DNA of 64,000 nucleotides from Nitrospira sp. (lineage in GTDB: Bacteria; Nitrospirota; Nitrospiria; Nitrospirales; Nitrospiraceae): assembly GCA_029194665.1 (NCBI GenBank), contig JARFXO010000001.1, forward strand, positions 1,125,785-1,189,784. The letters are read 5' to 3'. Shown in pieces: positions 25,094-34,391 of this stretch. The notes beneath the pieces were generated by a model. It did not search any database. It was not told the DNA's origin and worked only from the letters and a program-made list of their open reading frames with translations. Both the position numbers and the translations under genes were made by a program. Each line of letters opens with the position of its first letter. Within the stretch, counting starts at the first letter, position 1.

Positions 25094-26410
25094 ATGAGAG
25101 ATGATGTCGTCATCGTGGGGGGTGGTCTGGCCGGCTCGGAAGCCGCGTGGCAAGCGGCGAATCGTGGTGCCAAAGTTACCCTCTACGAGATGCGCCCGAA
25201 AGAGATGACGAAGGCGCACAAGACCGGAAACTTGGCCGAACTCGTTTGCTCGAACTCGCTCGGTTCCGCCGATCCTCTGAATGCGCCGGGTATTTTGAAG
25301 GAGGAACTGCGTCGCTTGAATTCGCTCGTCATTGCCGCAGCCGAGCAAGCCAGAGTTCCCGCCGGGTCGGCGCTGGCTGTGGACCGTGACCAGTTCTCTC
25401 AGCACATTACTCGAGCGCTGGAAGGGCACCCAAACATCCGCATCCTGCACGAAGAGACCACCGACATTCCGACAGATTGCCTCTGCATCGTCGCAACAGG
25501 TCCGTTAACCTCCGATAAACTGTCTCAGGCCATCCGTGCCGTGACGCAATCCCAGCATTTATATTTCTACGACGCCATCTCGCCGATCATCGATGCGGAC
25601 TCCATCAATATGGAGGTCGTCTTTCGTGCCTCTCGCTATGACAAGGGCGGAGATGATTATTTGAATTGCCCCATGACGGCAGAACAGTACAATGTCTTTT
25701 ACGATGCCCTGATGGCCGCTGAAAAAGTACAGCCGAAGGAATTCGAGAAGACACCCTATTTTGAAGCCTGCGTGCCGATTGAGGTGCTGGCAGAACGGGG
25801 CCGCCGAACGATGCAGTTCGGCCCGATGAAACCAGTGGGGCTCAAAGATCCACGAACCGGGATTGAGCCGGCGGCGGTCGTGCAGTTGCGGACAGAAAAT
25901 GTCCATCGGACCTGTTACAACCTCGTCGGCTTTCAGACCAAACTGACTTATCCGGAGCAGAAACGGGTGTTTCGCATGATCCCCGGGCTTGAGCAAGCCG
26001 AGTTCCTCCGGTACGGGAGCCTCCATCGCAACACCTTCATCAATTCTCCTCAGCTCCTCCTCAACACGCTGCAATTCAAAGCTCGCGGCACATTGTTTTT
26101 CGCCGGGCAGCTCGTCGGCGTCGAAGGCTATACGGAATCGGCTTCAATGGGAGGCTTGGCCGGCATCAATGCAGCGCGGGCCCTTGCTGGACAATCTTTG
26201 ATCACACCTCCACCCACGACCGCGCACGGCTGCTTAGTTTCTCATATCACCTCGTCGGATCCTCGCCATTTCCAGCCAATGAACACCAATTTCGGTCTGT
26301 TCCCTCCCTTGGCGAGTTCTCCGAGGGACAAGGATAAGAAGCGACGCGCCTTGAGCCTGCGGGCCCTTGAGGATTTCGACGCATGGACGATGAAATCAAG
26401 GCTTTCATAA
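25094..26410 (+). CDS. trmFO: Methylenetetrahydrofolate-tRNA-(uracil-5)-methyltransferase
   Basis: 438 residues. TrmFO makes 5-methyluridine at position 54 of the tRNA T loop using methylenetetrahydrofolate and FAD. The FAD-binding VVIVGGGLAGSEAAW is at the N-terminus, NLAELVCSNSLGS holds the family's catalytic Cys, and FAGQLVGVEGYTESASMGG is the conserved C-terminal FAD region. It heads the run trmFO-xerC-hslV-hslU-argB; the xerC start lies inside its last 28 bases. Confidence 0.97.
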   Translation: MRDDVVIVGGGLAGSEAAWQAANRGAKVTLYEMRPKEMTKAHKTGNLAELVCSNSLGSADPLNAPGILKEELRRLNSLVIAAAEQARVPAGSALAVDRDQFSQHITRALEGHPNIRILHEETTDIPTDCLCIVATGPLTSDKLSQAIRAVTQSQHLYFYDAISPIIDADSINMEVVFRASRYDKGGDDYLNCPMTAEQYNVFYDALMAAEKVQPKEFEKTPYFEACVPIEVLAERGRRTMQFGPMKPVGLKDPRTGIEPAAVVQLRTENVHRTCYNLVGFQTKLTYPEQKRVFRMIPGLEQAEFLRYGSLHRNTFINSPQLLLNTLQFKARGTLFFAGQLVGVEGYTESASMGGLAGINAARALAGQSLITPPPTTAHGCLVSHITSSDPRHFQPMNTNFGLFPPLASSPRDKDKKRRALSLRALEDFDAWTMKSRLS

Positions 26411-27324
26411 TGTACCTGCAGGTTGAACGGAACGCGTCACAGGAGACGATTCGCAACTATCGATCCGACCTTCATCAGCTGGCGAGGTTCCTCCAGCGAA
26501 CCAAGAAGGATGCTGCGCCCAGTCGCGTCGAGGAGGTCACGAGAGACGATATTCGCGCCTATCTGCACAACTTGGATCAACAAGGCGAGAAAGCTTCGTC
26601 CTTGGCAAGAAAACTGGCTTGCCTCCGCAGTTTTTTTCGTTTTCTAGTACGTGAAGAAGTCCTGCGAACGGATCCTACCGAAATCCTGCGAAGCCCCAAG
26701 CGACCAAAGCCGCTCCCTCGCGTGTTGACAAAGGACGATGCGGCGGCACTCATGGAGTTTCCGACCGGGCCATCGTCCTTGCCCTTGCGAGATCGCGCCC
26801 TGCTGGAAACGATGTACTCGACCGGGGCTCGGGTGAGTGAGGTCGTGGGGATCAATCTCGATGACCTGAACGAGGCGGACGGGATCGTGTGTTTGAGAGG
26901 GAAGGGTCGCAAGGAACGGATGGTGCCGATCGGGGATCTGGCGCTTCAGGCAATCCGGCAGTATCGCAGGTCCTTGAAACCGCCGGCCCGAAGCGGTCAT
27001 CTGTCGTCTCCGATTTTTTTGAATCATCGTGGGGGCCGGATCACCACGAGGAGCGTCGCTCGAATGGTTGCTCGATACTCCAGCCGCCTCGTTGGTGGGG
27101 CGGTCAGTCCTCATGCCTTGCGGCACTCGTACGCGACCCATCTGCTCGACGAGGGAGCGGACCTCCGGTCGATACAGGAAATGCTCGGCCATGCCTCGCT
27201 CAGCACAACTCAAAAATATACACATCTGGCGATGGATCAACTCCTCGCGGTCTATGATCGAGCCCACCCTCGAGCACGAGAGGCAACGACTCCCTTGCCC
27301 GGAAAGGACCGAAAATCGTCATGA
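26383..27324 (+). CDS. xerC: Tyrosine recombinase XerC
   Basis: 313 residues: an N-terminal SAM-like core-binding domain ([18 protein letters not shown]) and a catalytic domain with Arg in [11 protein letters not shown], Lys in GKGRKER, His-x-x-Arg in [14 protein letters not shown], His in EMLGHAS and the nucleophile Tyr in TTQKYTHL. XerC with XerD resolves chromosome dimers at dif. Its place in the trmFO-hslVU operon, rather than beside mobile DNA, marks it as the housekeeping enzyme. It overlaps trmFO and hslV, suggesting coupled translation. Confidence 0.95.
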   Translation: MDDEIKAFIMYLQVERNASQETIRNYRSDLHQLARFLQRTKKDAAPSRVEEVTRDDIRAYLHNLDQQGEKASSLARKLACLRSFFRFLVREEVLRTDPTEILRSPKRPKPLPRVLTKDDAAALMEFPTGPSSLPLRDRALLETMYSTGARVSEVVGINLDDLNEADGIVCLRGKGRKERMVPIGDLALQAIRQYRRSLKPPARSGHLSSPIFLNHRGGRITTRSVARMVARYSSRLVGGAVSPHALRHSYATHLLDEGADLRSIQEMLGHASLSTTQKYTHLAMDQLLAVYDRAHPRAREATTPLPGKDRKSS

Positions 27325-27857
27325 CGATTCGATCGACCACCATCCTTTGCGTCCGACGCGATGGACGGGTCGCCATGGGCTGCGACGGCCAAGTGACCGT
27401 TGGAACCACCGTGATGAAACACAACGCCAAGAAGCTGAGACGCTTGCATCATGACCAGGTGCTGGCCGGATTTGCGGGAGCCACTGCGGATGCCTTCACC
27501 CTGTTCGAGAAATTCGAGAGCAAGTTGGAGGAGTATCGAGGCAACCTGACCAGGGCGGCAGTGGAGCTCGCGAAAGATTGGCGAACCGATCGTGTGCTTC
27601 GCCGGTTGGAGGCGTTGCTTGCCGTCGCCGGCCGTGAACAGTCGTTCATCATTTCAGGAACCGGCGATGTCGTCGAGCCGGAAGACGGCATATTGGCCAT
27701 TGGATCGGGTGGACCCTATGCCCTGGCGGCTGCACGAGGACTTCTCCGCCATTCCCAACTCGACGCCCCGGCGATCGTCACTGAAGCCATGAACATCGCA
27801 GGTTCTATTGACATCTACACCAACCAACAGATTATTGTTGAAGAACTCCAAGGATAA
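27321..27857 (+). CDS. hslV: ATP-dependent protease peptidase subunit HslV
   Basis: 178 residues. HslV is the Ntn-hydrolase core of the HslUV protease. The active Thr is expected at the [10 protein letters not shown] segment after a five-residue propeptide (MTIRS). The [21 protein letters not shown] region and C-terminal [13 protein letters not shown] and INIYTN-like end ([14 protein letters not shown]) fit the family. The usual AGDGQ reads GCDGQ here. The gene starts within the end of xerC and is followed directly by hslU. Confidence 0.96.
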   Translation: MTIRSTTILCVRRDGRVAMGCDGQVTVGTTVMKHNAKKLRRLHHDQVLAGFAGATADAFTLFEKFESKLEEYRGNLTRAAVELAKDWRTDRVLRRLEALLAVAGREQSFIISGTGDVVEPEDGILAIGSGGPYALAAARGLLRHSQLDAPAIVTEAMNIAGSIDIYTNQQIIVEELQG

Positions 27858-27863
27858 CTCACG

Positions 27864-29264
27864 ATGATGAAGCCGCTCACAAGCGATGCCGAACCACTGA
27901 ATCTCAATAGTCTCACCCCGCGTCAGATCGTCGAGGAGCTGAATCGCTACGTCATTGGACAAAAGGATGCCAAACGGATGGTCGCCATCGCTCTTCGCAA
28001 CCGGTGGCGCCGCCAGCAGGTGTCTCCCGACCTTCGCGACGAGGTGATGCCGAAGAACATCATCATGATCGGGCCGACCGGCGTGGGCAAAACGGAGATC
28101 GCCCGACGGCTCGCCAAACTGGCCGAAGCCCCCTTCATCAAGGTCGAAGCGTCGAAGTTCACCGAGGTCGGCTACGTCGGGCGTGATGTGGAATCGATCA
28201 TCCGCGACTTGACCGAGCTGGCCATCAATATGGTCAAGACACAACGGCTGGCGTCCGTTCAGCAGAAGGCAGAACAACAAGGCGAGGAACGATTGCTCGA
28301 TCTGCTCTTGCCGCCGCCCCCCCCTCGACCGGGCTTCGTGGACAGCGCGAGCGAGCCGGTCGCTCAAGCCCCTCAGGACTCCCACGAAACGACCAGATCG
28401 AAGCTGCGCCTGCAGTTACGGGAAGGGAGGCTGGATGAACGAACGGTGGAGTTAGAAGTCAAGGAACGAAGCCTTCCCGTCGGCGTCATTTCCAACGTGG
28501 GTGGACTTGACGACCTCGAGAGTAATCTCCGAGACATGCTGGGCGGCATGTTTCAAGGCAAGAAGAAGAAACGACTGATGAAAGTGCCGGAGGCGCTCAA
28601 ACATTTGACGCAGGAAGAAGCTCAGAAACTGATCGATATGGAAGATACTACGAGAGAAGCCATCACCAAGGTGGAACAGGCCGGTATCGTGTTCCTCGAT
28701 GAGATCGACAAGATCGCCGGCCGCGAGCGCACCATGGGTCCGGATGTATCGCGAGAAGGTGTCCAGCGCGACCTCCTCCCCATCGTGGAAGGCTGCACGG
28801 TCACCACCAAACATGGGCCGGTCGTGACGGATCACATCCTCTTCATCGCCGCCGGTGCCTTTCATGTGGCGAAGCCGTCGGATCTGATTCCGGAACTCCA
28901 AGGACGATTTCCGATCCGCGTCGAGCTCAGCCCGTTATCAAAAGACGATTTCGTCCGCATTCTCACAGAACCGAAAGGGGCGCTGGTCCGGCAGTATCAG
29001 GCCTTGCTGGCCACGGAAGGCCTCACCATCGAGTTCACTACGGACGGTCTTGAAGAAATCGCCGAGGTCGCAGTGCAAGTGAATGAACGGACCGAGAACA
29101 TCGGCGCGCGCCGCCTGTTCACCATCATGGAGCGGTTGCTTGAAGACATTTCATTCGAGGGACCAGGCTGGCCCGACAAACGGATCAGCATCACCGCGGC
29201 CTATGTCCGGGACCGGTTGAAAGACATCGTCAAGGATCAGGATCTGAGCCGGTATATTCTCTAG
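27864..29264 (+). CDS. hslU: HslU, ATPase subunit of HslUV protease
   Basis: 466 residues. The AAA+ unfoldase feeds substrates into HslV. Walker [10 protein letters not shown] is at about 70-78, the pore loop GYVGRD follows, Walker B is [10 protein letters not shown], and the inserted I-domain spans the middle. The C-terminus ends SRYIL, as needed to dock on HslV. Standard length; six bases after hslV. Confidence 0.97.
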   Translation: MMKPLTSDAEPLNLNSLTPRQIVEELNRYVIGQKDAKRMVAIALRNRWRRQQVSPDLRDEVMPKNIIMIGPTGVGKTEIARRLAKLAEAPFIKVEASKFTEVGYVGRDVESIIRDLTELAINMVKTQRLASVQQKAEQQGEERLLDLLLPPPPPRPGFVDSASEPVAQAPQDSHETTRSKLRLQLREGRLDERTVELEVKERSLPVGVISNVGGLDDLESNLRDMLGGMFQGKKKKRLMKVPEALKHLTQEEAQKLIDMEDTTREAITKVEQAGIVFLDEIDKIAGRERTMGPDVSREGVQRDLLPIVEGCTVTTKHGPVVTDHILFIAAGAFHVAKPSDLIPELQGRFPIRVELSPLSKDDFVRILTEPKGALVRQYQALLATEGLTIEFTTDGLEEIAEVAVQVNERTENIGARRLFTIMERLLEDISFEGPGWPDKRISITAAYVRDRLKDIVKDQDLSRYIL

Positions 29265-29347
29265 GCAGGACGAGCGCGGCGGGCAAGACTCGGTCGCGTT
29301 TCTCGCGGATCACGCCCATCGCGCCCTTCCCGCAGCGGGAGCACCGC

Positions 29348-30244
29348 ATGAACAAACTCATCAAGAAAGCCAACGTCCTCATCGAAGCCCTGCCGTACAT
29401 TCGCGCGTTTCGAGGAAAGACCGTGGTCGTCAAGTACGGCGGCCATGCGATGACGGACTCGTCGCTTAAGGAACGGTTTGCTCAAGATGTCGTACTGCTC
29501 AAGTACGTTGGCATCAACCCGGTCATCATTCACGGCGGTGGGCCTCAAATTGATAAGATGCTCGACCGACTCGGCATCGAGGCCAAGTTTCGGCACGGCG
29601 TCCGGATCACCGATGAAGCCACGATGGAAATCGTGGAAATGGTCCTGGCAGGAAAAATCAACATGGAGATTACGGATCTCATCAACCGTCATGGTGGTAG
29701 CGCCGTCGGGTTGAGCGGCAAGGACGGGGGGTTGATTCTCAGCAAGCCGCTGACGGCCAAGGCTTGGGCAGAAAGTCTGGACCGGGATTTGGATAGGGAA
29801 GACGGCGAAGGCGACTTCGGACTGGTGGGCGACATTGAAAAGGTCGACCCTGGTTTGTTGCGCAACCTTCAGGACGACCATTACATCCCGGTGATCGCTC
29901 CGATCGGAACGGATCGTGAGGGTAATACGTACAACATCAATGCCGATCTCGTCGGCGGATCCGTGGCCGGGGCCCTGCGCGCGGAGAAGCTCCTCATGAT
30001 GACCGATATCAAAGGCATTCGCGACGCCAACGGGCGTCACCTCTCCACCGTGTCGCGTAAAGATGTGCAGCGCATGATGAAGAAGGGGACTATCACGGAG
30101 GGGATGATCCCGAAAGTCCGTGCTTGTTTGGACGCATTGGCCGAAGGGGTCGGAAAAGCTCACATTATCGACGGGCGTATCCCCCACGCCATTCTGCTTG
30201 AAATCTTCACGCACAAGGGCATTGGGACCGAGATCGTAAACTAA
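29348..30244 (+). CDS. argB: Acetylglutamate kinase
   Basis: 298 residues, ATG preceded by GGGAG. Phosphorylates N-acetylglutamate in arginine synthesis. Motifs: VVKYGGHAM at the ATP site, IHGGGPQI for acetylglutamate binding, NINADLVGGSVAGAL and the lysine of MTDIKGI. Length and an N-terminal helical extension (KLIKKANVLIEALPYI) fit the arginine-sensitive hexameric class, so feedback control by arginine is likely. Confidence 0.97.
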   Translation: MNKLIKKANVLIEALPYIRAFRGKTVVVKYGGHAMTDSSLKERFAQDVVLLKYVGINPVIIHGGGPQIDKMLDRLGIEAKFRHGVRITDEATMEIVEMVLAGKINMEITDLINRHGGSAVGLSGKDGGLILSKPLTAKAWAESLDRDLDREDGEGDFGLVGDIEKVDPGLLRNLQDDHYIPVIAPIGTDREGNTYNINADLVGGSVAGALRAEKLLMMTDIKGIRDANGRHLSTVSRKDVQRMMKKGTITEGMIPKVRACLDALAEGVGKAHIIDGRIPHAILLEIFTHKGIGTEIVN

Positions 30245-30267
30245 TTCTCCGTTGACGGACCACCCAC

Positions 30268-31134
30268 GTGCCCGCTGATCGCAACCGCCTCAAAGACGAC
30301 CTGCATCACCTCGTGGAAGAGCGGCATCCCCTGTCCTCTCCGGTCCGCTTACAACAGACAGAGGTCTATCTGCGTCGCCGGTTCTCGGAGGCCGGGCTCG
30401 CCGTCACCGCACATGAATTCGAGGCATTGGGCAAGACCTATCGTAATGTCATCGGAACTGCGCGTTCCACCTCCCTGCACGACGAACAAGCGCCTCCCCT
30501 GATTCTCGCCGCACACTTCGACACAGTTGAAGGCTCTCCCGGCGCTGATGACAACGCCAGCGCCCTCGTCGTGCTGCTGGACGTAGCGCGCCGGATCCGA
30601 TCGCTAAAGCTAGCGCGACCGATCCGCTTCATCGCCTTCAATTTGGAGGAACACAACCTACTTGGCAGCTTGGCCTATACCTCATTCCTACGAAAGAACC
30701 ATCAGGCCATTCACGGAGCGATCGTGCTGGAATGCGTCGGCTATGCGAGCGATCAACACAACTCGCAGAAAATTCCCCCCGGTGTGCCCATCGCCGTTCC
30801 AACGACCGGCAATTTTCTCGCCGTGATCGGCAACAAGCGGTCAGAGGCTTTAACCGGCTCCGTTGCTAAGGCCATGCAGTCGCATCTCCCGATCGTTCCA
30901 CTGGTCGTGCCGGGCAACGGAGAGAAACTCCCAGACACCAGACGCAGCGACCACACCTCCTTTTGGGAGCAAGGCTTTCCCGCCGTCATGCTCACGGATA
31001 CCGCCAACTTCCGGAATCCCCATTACCATCGACCAACTGATACCCTCGACACGTTGAACCTCGACTTCATCGCCTCAGTAGCCGAAGGTGTCACGGCGGC
31101 AGTCATTGCACTGGTTGGTCAGCCGACTGCGTAG
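30268..31134 (+). CDS. M28-family zinc aminopeptidase-like protein
   Basis: 288 residues from GTG 30268. The M28 metal ligands are visible: His-Asp in LAAHFDTVEGSPGADDNASA (His of AHFD, Asp of GADDNAS), the Glu pair in FNLEEHN, Glu in IVLECVGYA and His in RNPHYHRPTDT. No signal peptide is seen, so it should be cytoplasmic. It follows argB by 23 bases and may share its transcript; the natural substrate is unknown. Confidence 0.9.
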   Translation: MPADRNRLKDDLHHLVEERHPLSSPVRLQQTEVYLRRRFSEAGLAVTAHEFEALGKTYRNVIGTARSTSLHDEQAPPLILAAHFDTVEGSPGADDNASALVVLLDVARRIRSLKLARPIRFIAFNLEEHNLLGSLAYTSFLRKNHQAIHGAIVLECVGYASDQHNSQKIPPGVPIAVPTTGNFLAVIGNKRSEALTGSVAKAMQSHLPIVPLVVPGNGEKLPDTRRSDHTSFWEQGFPAVMLTDTANFRNPHYHRPTDTLDTLNLDFIASVAEGVTAAVIALVGQPTA

Positions 31135-31185
31135 CTTTCATTGACCGACTTGGGTAGACTCCCCGGCCATGCTAAGCGGGATGGA

Positions 31186-31410
31186 ATGAGACGACCATCT
31201 GTCATCAAGCCGTTCATTGACTCTCAAGAACTCGTCCGTTGCTTCAATGAAGATGAAATAGTGTGGCGCCGTTACGAGCAGAAACGCAGACTGCGTCGGT
31301 TGCGTGGCTTGCAGACACCACTCCCAGAAGAAGTCCTCGATGCTCTCGACTGGCTTGAAGCGGAGCAAGAATGCCAAAAAGCCCCGTCCATTGGAAGGCA
31401 GATCGCATGA
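31186..31410 (+). CDS. Hypothetical small basic protein
   Basis: 74 residues, not recognised, rich in Arg and Glu (RRYEQKRRLRRLRG, LDALDWLEAEQEC). The stop overlaps the next start as ATGA, which supports it as a real, coupled gene despite a weak ribosome site. Confidence 0.4.
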   Translation: MRRPSVIKPFIDSQELVRCFNEDEIVWRRYEQKRRLRRLRGLQTPLPEEVLDALDWLEAEQECQKAPSIGRQIA

Positions 31411-31652
31411 GGCGTCCCAAACCCTTTGAGTCCCTGATTCTGACCATTCGAGGACACCGGGTGATGATCGACGCTGATTTGGCCGGCCTCTATGGCGTCG
31501 AGACACGAAAGCTGAACCAGGCAGTGAAGCGCAATGCCGATCGTTTTCCCAAAGATTTCATGTTTCGGCTCAACGCTGAGGAGAAATCTGAGGTGATCAC
31601 AATTTGTGATTACCTCCACCACCTGAAATTTTCCAACAACCGGCGAGTCTAA
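31407..31652 (+). CDS. ORF6N-domain protein, truncated
   Basis: 81 residues with the ORF6N DNA-binding domain of phage and mobile-element proteins: ILTIRGHRVMIDADLAGLY, GVETRKLNQAVKRN, RFPKDFMFRL. Full members continue after LKFS with a second part; here the frame ends quickly (NNRRV), so the 3' half has been lost. GGAAGG lies seven bases before the ATG. Confidence 0.75.
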   Translation: MRRPKPFESLILTIRGHRVMIDADLAGLYGVETRKLNQAVKRNADRFPKDFMFRLNAEEKSEVITICDYLHHLKFSNNRRV

Positions 31653-31668
31653 GCTTAAGGAGAAAGCA

Positions 31669-31965
31669 ATGACCAATCAGATGATCAAGTCCGTTCGAGT
31701 GATCGTGCAACCCCTTCCTGGCAGCATCATGGCCACCCTCTTTATGTCACCGAACTTCTCTCTCAGGCCACCAAGCAACTTACTCTCGGCCGCCGATGTT
31801 GCGATGTCACTGCATGGTAACTTGGTTCAATGGGCTGAGACGAACGACATATCGTGGGAGCGAGTGAAACCTCTGTCCGACAAGGAACGAGAAGCGCTCC
31901 TCGACAGTATGGGGCCAAGAGGATGCGTGACCGGGTACTTCCAGAGTACTGACCAGTTCCGATAA
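31669..31965 (+). CDS. Hypothetical protein
   Basis: 98 residues, ATG after a good AAGGAGA. No family recognised. The C-terminal part (WERVKPLSDKEREALLDSMG) looks like a folded helix pair. It may be a replacement gene at the break of the ORF6N frame. Confidence 0.45.
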   Translation: MTNQMIKSVRVIVQPLPGSIMATLFMSPNFSLRPPSNLLSAADVAMSLHGNLVQWAETNDISWERVKPLSDKEREALLDSMGPRGCVTGYFQSTDQFR

Positions 31966-32179
31966 AACGTTTTCTGCAGGATCGATCCAGGCGAATTCAC
32001 AATGAACCAGGTGGCGCAGAATCTAGGCATCTCGCGTTCTGCACTGGACAGTTTTAGTCGCCTTGGAGACAAGAAGAAGTGGTGGCAGTTCTGGAAGCGA
32101 AGGTTTCGGGAATATTCCCATGTTATTGAGCAACCCTAGGAAAATTCGGCATGACATAGGCATTGTTGACCAGACTGCA

Positions 32180-32269
32180 GCTGATCAAGGCCGATACATT
32201 TTACCCAGACATCGGCTCAACGACCTCTTCCAATCACTCATCCATCGCGCGTTCCAGGGGAAATTATGA
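32180..32269 (+). pseudogene. Fossil C-terminal tail of an HsdS-type specificity subunit (copy 1)
   Basis: The segment RLNDLFQSLIHRAFQGKL followed by a stop matches the typical end of type I restriction specificity (HsdS) subunits. The DNA between 31966 and here carries no gene. A second tail is at 32934-33062. Confidence 0.65.
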
Positions 32270-32310
32270 GGGGTCTACTGTATTCTGGGTACAGAACGGT
32301 TTTGGTTTGA

Positions 32311-32618
32311 ATGAAATCCATTGACGACATTCGCACTCAGTTGTCCCTCGGCCAGTTTGAGTTCAGCCGCCATGCGTTCAAGCGAGCTGTCGAGCAAACC
32401 ATTAGCGAATTTGAAATTCGACAAGCCGGCGCGCAAGCGAGAATCATCGAAGACTACCCGGACGACAAGTATGCTCCAAGCTGCTTGCTGTTGGGGTTCA
32501 CAGCGACTCGACGCCCTCTGCATATCCAGTGCCGTATGTGGACGCAGACTTGCTGAAGATCATTACGATCTATGAACCCGACGAAGCGGAGTGGTATGAT
32601 TATTCCCGACGGAGGTAG
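32311..32618 (+). pseudogene. Frameshifted DUF4258-type toxin-like gene
   Basis: From ATG 32311: RTQLSLGQFEFSRHAFKRAVEQ, then IRQAGAQARIIEDYPDDKY, a DUF4258 pattern. The frame breaks near 32533; the remainder (VDADLLKIITIYEPD, EWYDYSRRR) is readable one frame over and ends at 32618, two bases before an MqsA/YgiT-type antitoxin. The toxin is therefore dead while its partner is intact. Confidence 0.8.
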
Positions 32619-32620
32619 CC

Positions 32621-32851
32621 ATGTTCCGATGTCACGTGTGCGGGAAGACCGAAGGGCGGCAGGAGTTCGTCAGCGAGGTTTTCGATATTGATGGGAAAGC
32701 CGTGCGAGTCGAAAACATTCCTGCAACCGTATGCACTCAATGCGGCGAATCAGTTTTTAGCCGCGAAACAACTGAAAAGGTTCGTCGGATGGTCCATGGC
32801 GAAACGAAACCGATCAAATCCGTTCAGATGGACGTGTTCGCTTTCAGCTAA
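32621..32851 (+). CDS. YgiT/MqsA-type zinc-finger antitoxin (zinc-binding part only)
   Basis: 76 residues. Two Cys pairs, FRCHVCGK and TVCTQCGES, form the zinc-binding domain of the MqsA/YgiT family; the C-terminal helix-turn-helix of full MqsA is absent, as in many short members that pair with DUF4258 toxins. GGAGG at the end of the preceding pseudogene serves as ribosome site. Confidence 0.85.
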   Translation: MFRCHVCGKTEGRQEFVSEVFDIDGKAVRVENIPATVCTQCGESVFSRETTEKVRRMVHGETKPIKSVQMDVFAFS

Positions 32852-32933
32852 GTTTGGCGAACCTCAAGACATGGAAAACACGATGTCCAAGCGACTCCAG
32901 TTAGAAGTCACCACCCTCGCCTGAGCTGCAGTT

Positions 32934-33062
32934 CTCTCAGACTTACCAATTGCCGAGATTCGGCTGATGGAAACTCAGCAAGCCGCCTTCCGCCGACGTC
33001 TTGACGAGCTCTTCCAGTCGATACTCCATCGCGCGTTTCAGGGCGAATTGTACGCCCAATGA
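32934..33062 (+). pseudogene. Fossil C-terminal tail of an HsdS-type specificity subunit (copy 2)
   Basis: LSDLPIAEIRLMETQQAAF then RRRLDELFQSILHRAFQGEL and a TGA at 33060-33062. It closely resembles copy 1 (32180-32269) and HsdS endings, with about 660 bases and a toxin-antitoxin pair between them. Confidence 0.7.
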
Positions 33063-33119
33063 AGATGGGCTTCCTGAAACTCCTCTGTTATACTTCCCTT
33101 CGAAAAGGAGATCGCCATT

Positions 33120-33341
33120 ATGAAGGAACAGCTTACCGCCGTGTTTCAGCAAGTTCCGGAAGGCTATATCGGGTTTGTCGAAGAGCTACCGGGAGTGAAC
33201 ACCCAAGGCGATACACTTGCTGAAGCGCGTACCAACCTCCACGAGGCGGTGCGACTTGTCTTGGAATCAAACCGCGCGTTAGCAGAAGAATCGCTGCACG
33301 ATAAGACCGTCATCCGCGAGCCATTTGCCCTGATTTCATGA
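33120..33341 (+). CDS. hicB: HicB-type antitoxin
   Basis: 73 residues, AAAAGGAGA before the ATG. The partial RNase-H-like fold of HicB is seen: AVFQQVPEGYIGFVEELPG, then NTQGDTLAEARTNLHEAVRL. It has no separate DNA-binding tail. It overlaps the HicA gene by ATGA and should neutralise it. Confidence 0.88.
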   Translation: MKEQLTAVFQQVPEGYIGFVEELPGVNTQGDTLAEARTNLHEAVRLVLESNRALAEESLHDKTVIREPFALIS

Positions 33342-33523
33342 AGCGGATCGACCTGATCCGCCATATTGAAACGCATGGGGCCCAATTGCTTCGTGAAGGC
33401 GGTAATCACAGCGTCTATGTAAATCGTTCTGCGGGAAAGACTTCGACCGTACCCCGCCACCGGGAAATCAACGACTTTCTTGCTCACAAAATCTGTAAAG
33501 ACTTGGAAATTCCCAAACCGTGA
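33338..33523 (+). CDS. hicA: HicA-type mRNA interferase toxin
   Basis: 61 residues, the usual length. The dsRBD-like fold has the catalytic His in REGGNHSVYVN and the basic PRHREINDFLAHKICKDL tail. HicA cleaves mRNA until bound by HicB. This is the only fully intact, still-paired toxin-antitoxin locus between 19 and 34 kb. Confidence 0.9.
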   Translation: MKRIDLIRHIETHGAQLLREGGNHSVYVNRSAGKTSTVPRHREINDFLAHKICKDLEIPKP

Positions 33524-33673
33524 AGAAGAGACGTCCTGAATTGGCTATCGGTATCGTTACCTAAGCCGCTCCCGGCATTATCCATTCATTACATCACGAT
33601 GTTCATGAATCATGAATATGGAGAAGTCCTGCAGCGCTTTTTTTGTACGCCTTCATGTCATGGGTGAGCGGCC

Positions 33674-34378
33674 ATGCGAAAATACCTTTCTGGCTCAACT
33701 CGGCAAGCTATCGCTGAGGTATTTGATCGTCTCGATTACAAACGGCTCGAGTCCATCTATTGCTATGAAGGGGGCGATGAGTTTTGGCGTAAGAAGCGAG
33801 AGCCCTGCCGGCGACTAGGCAGCAAGGTAGCCGAAGCCCTCATAAAGAAGTTGCCGCCAGGGGGACGCAGTCTCTATGTGGGCGCCGGTGTGACGGAGTT
33901 GCCGGCATTACTAACCGAAGCACTCGAACTTCAGCGCCAGGTTGAACCCTATAATCTCCGACGGTCGGAAGTATCTATACTCAATCGCGCCTGCCGATCC
34001 TTGCCCGTAAGATTTAGGGCCCAGGACGCCTCTCTGGCAACTGGTCTCTTCGATCATCTCTGGATGGTCAGTGTGCTGAATGATCCTGAGCGGTTTCCGC
34101 ACCTCTCACCGCTGTCCTATGGCCGAGCTGATCCGGTCACGTTTGATCCGGTACGATTCCAGAAGGAACGACGGATTGTCCAATTTATCGTGGACCGTTG
34201 CATGCCCAAATTGAAGGTGCCTGGCTTGGTGACAACCTCAACGGAGGAAGTGGTGTGGATTGCAGACTGGTGCCACCGTCATAAGCTCCCGTATCGCGTG
34301 GAGCGCAAACAGTATCCCACGGCACTCGTCGGTGATCCGATCTGTTTCATCAGGGTAGGTAAACGGCGGCGGGGTTAA
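33674..34378 (+). CDS. SAM-methyltransferase-like protein of unknown target
   Basis: 234 residues. A Rossmann-like glycine segment (GGRSLYVGAGVTELPALL) followed by an acidic end of strand 2 (LQRQVEPYNL) suggests a class I methyltransferase-like fold, but the catalytic details are not clear. No signal peptide. It stands between the hicBA remnant region and the convergent gamma-carbonic-anhydrase-like gene. The start could be slightly different, since the ribosome site is weak. Confidence 0.65.
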   Translation: MRKYLSGSTRQAIAEVFDRLDYKRLESIYCYEGGDEFWRKKREPCRRLGSKVAEALIKKLPPGGRSLYVGAGVTELPALLTEALELQRQVEPYNLRRSEVSILNRACRSLPVRFRAQDASLATGLFDHLWMVSVLNDPERFPHLSPLSYGRADPVTFDPVRFQKERRIVQFIVDRCMPKLKVPGLVTTSTEEVVWIADWCHRHKLPYRVERKQYPTALVGDPICFIRVGKRRRG

Positions 34379-34391
34379 TGTCTGAGATCCC

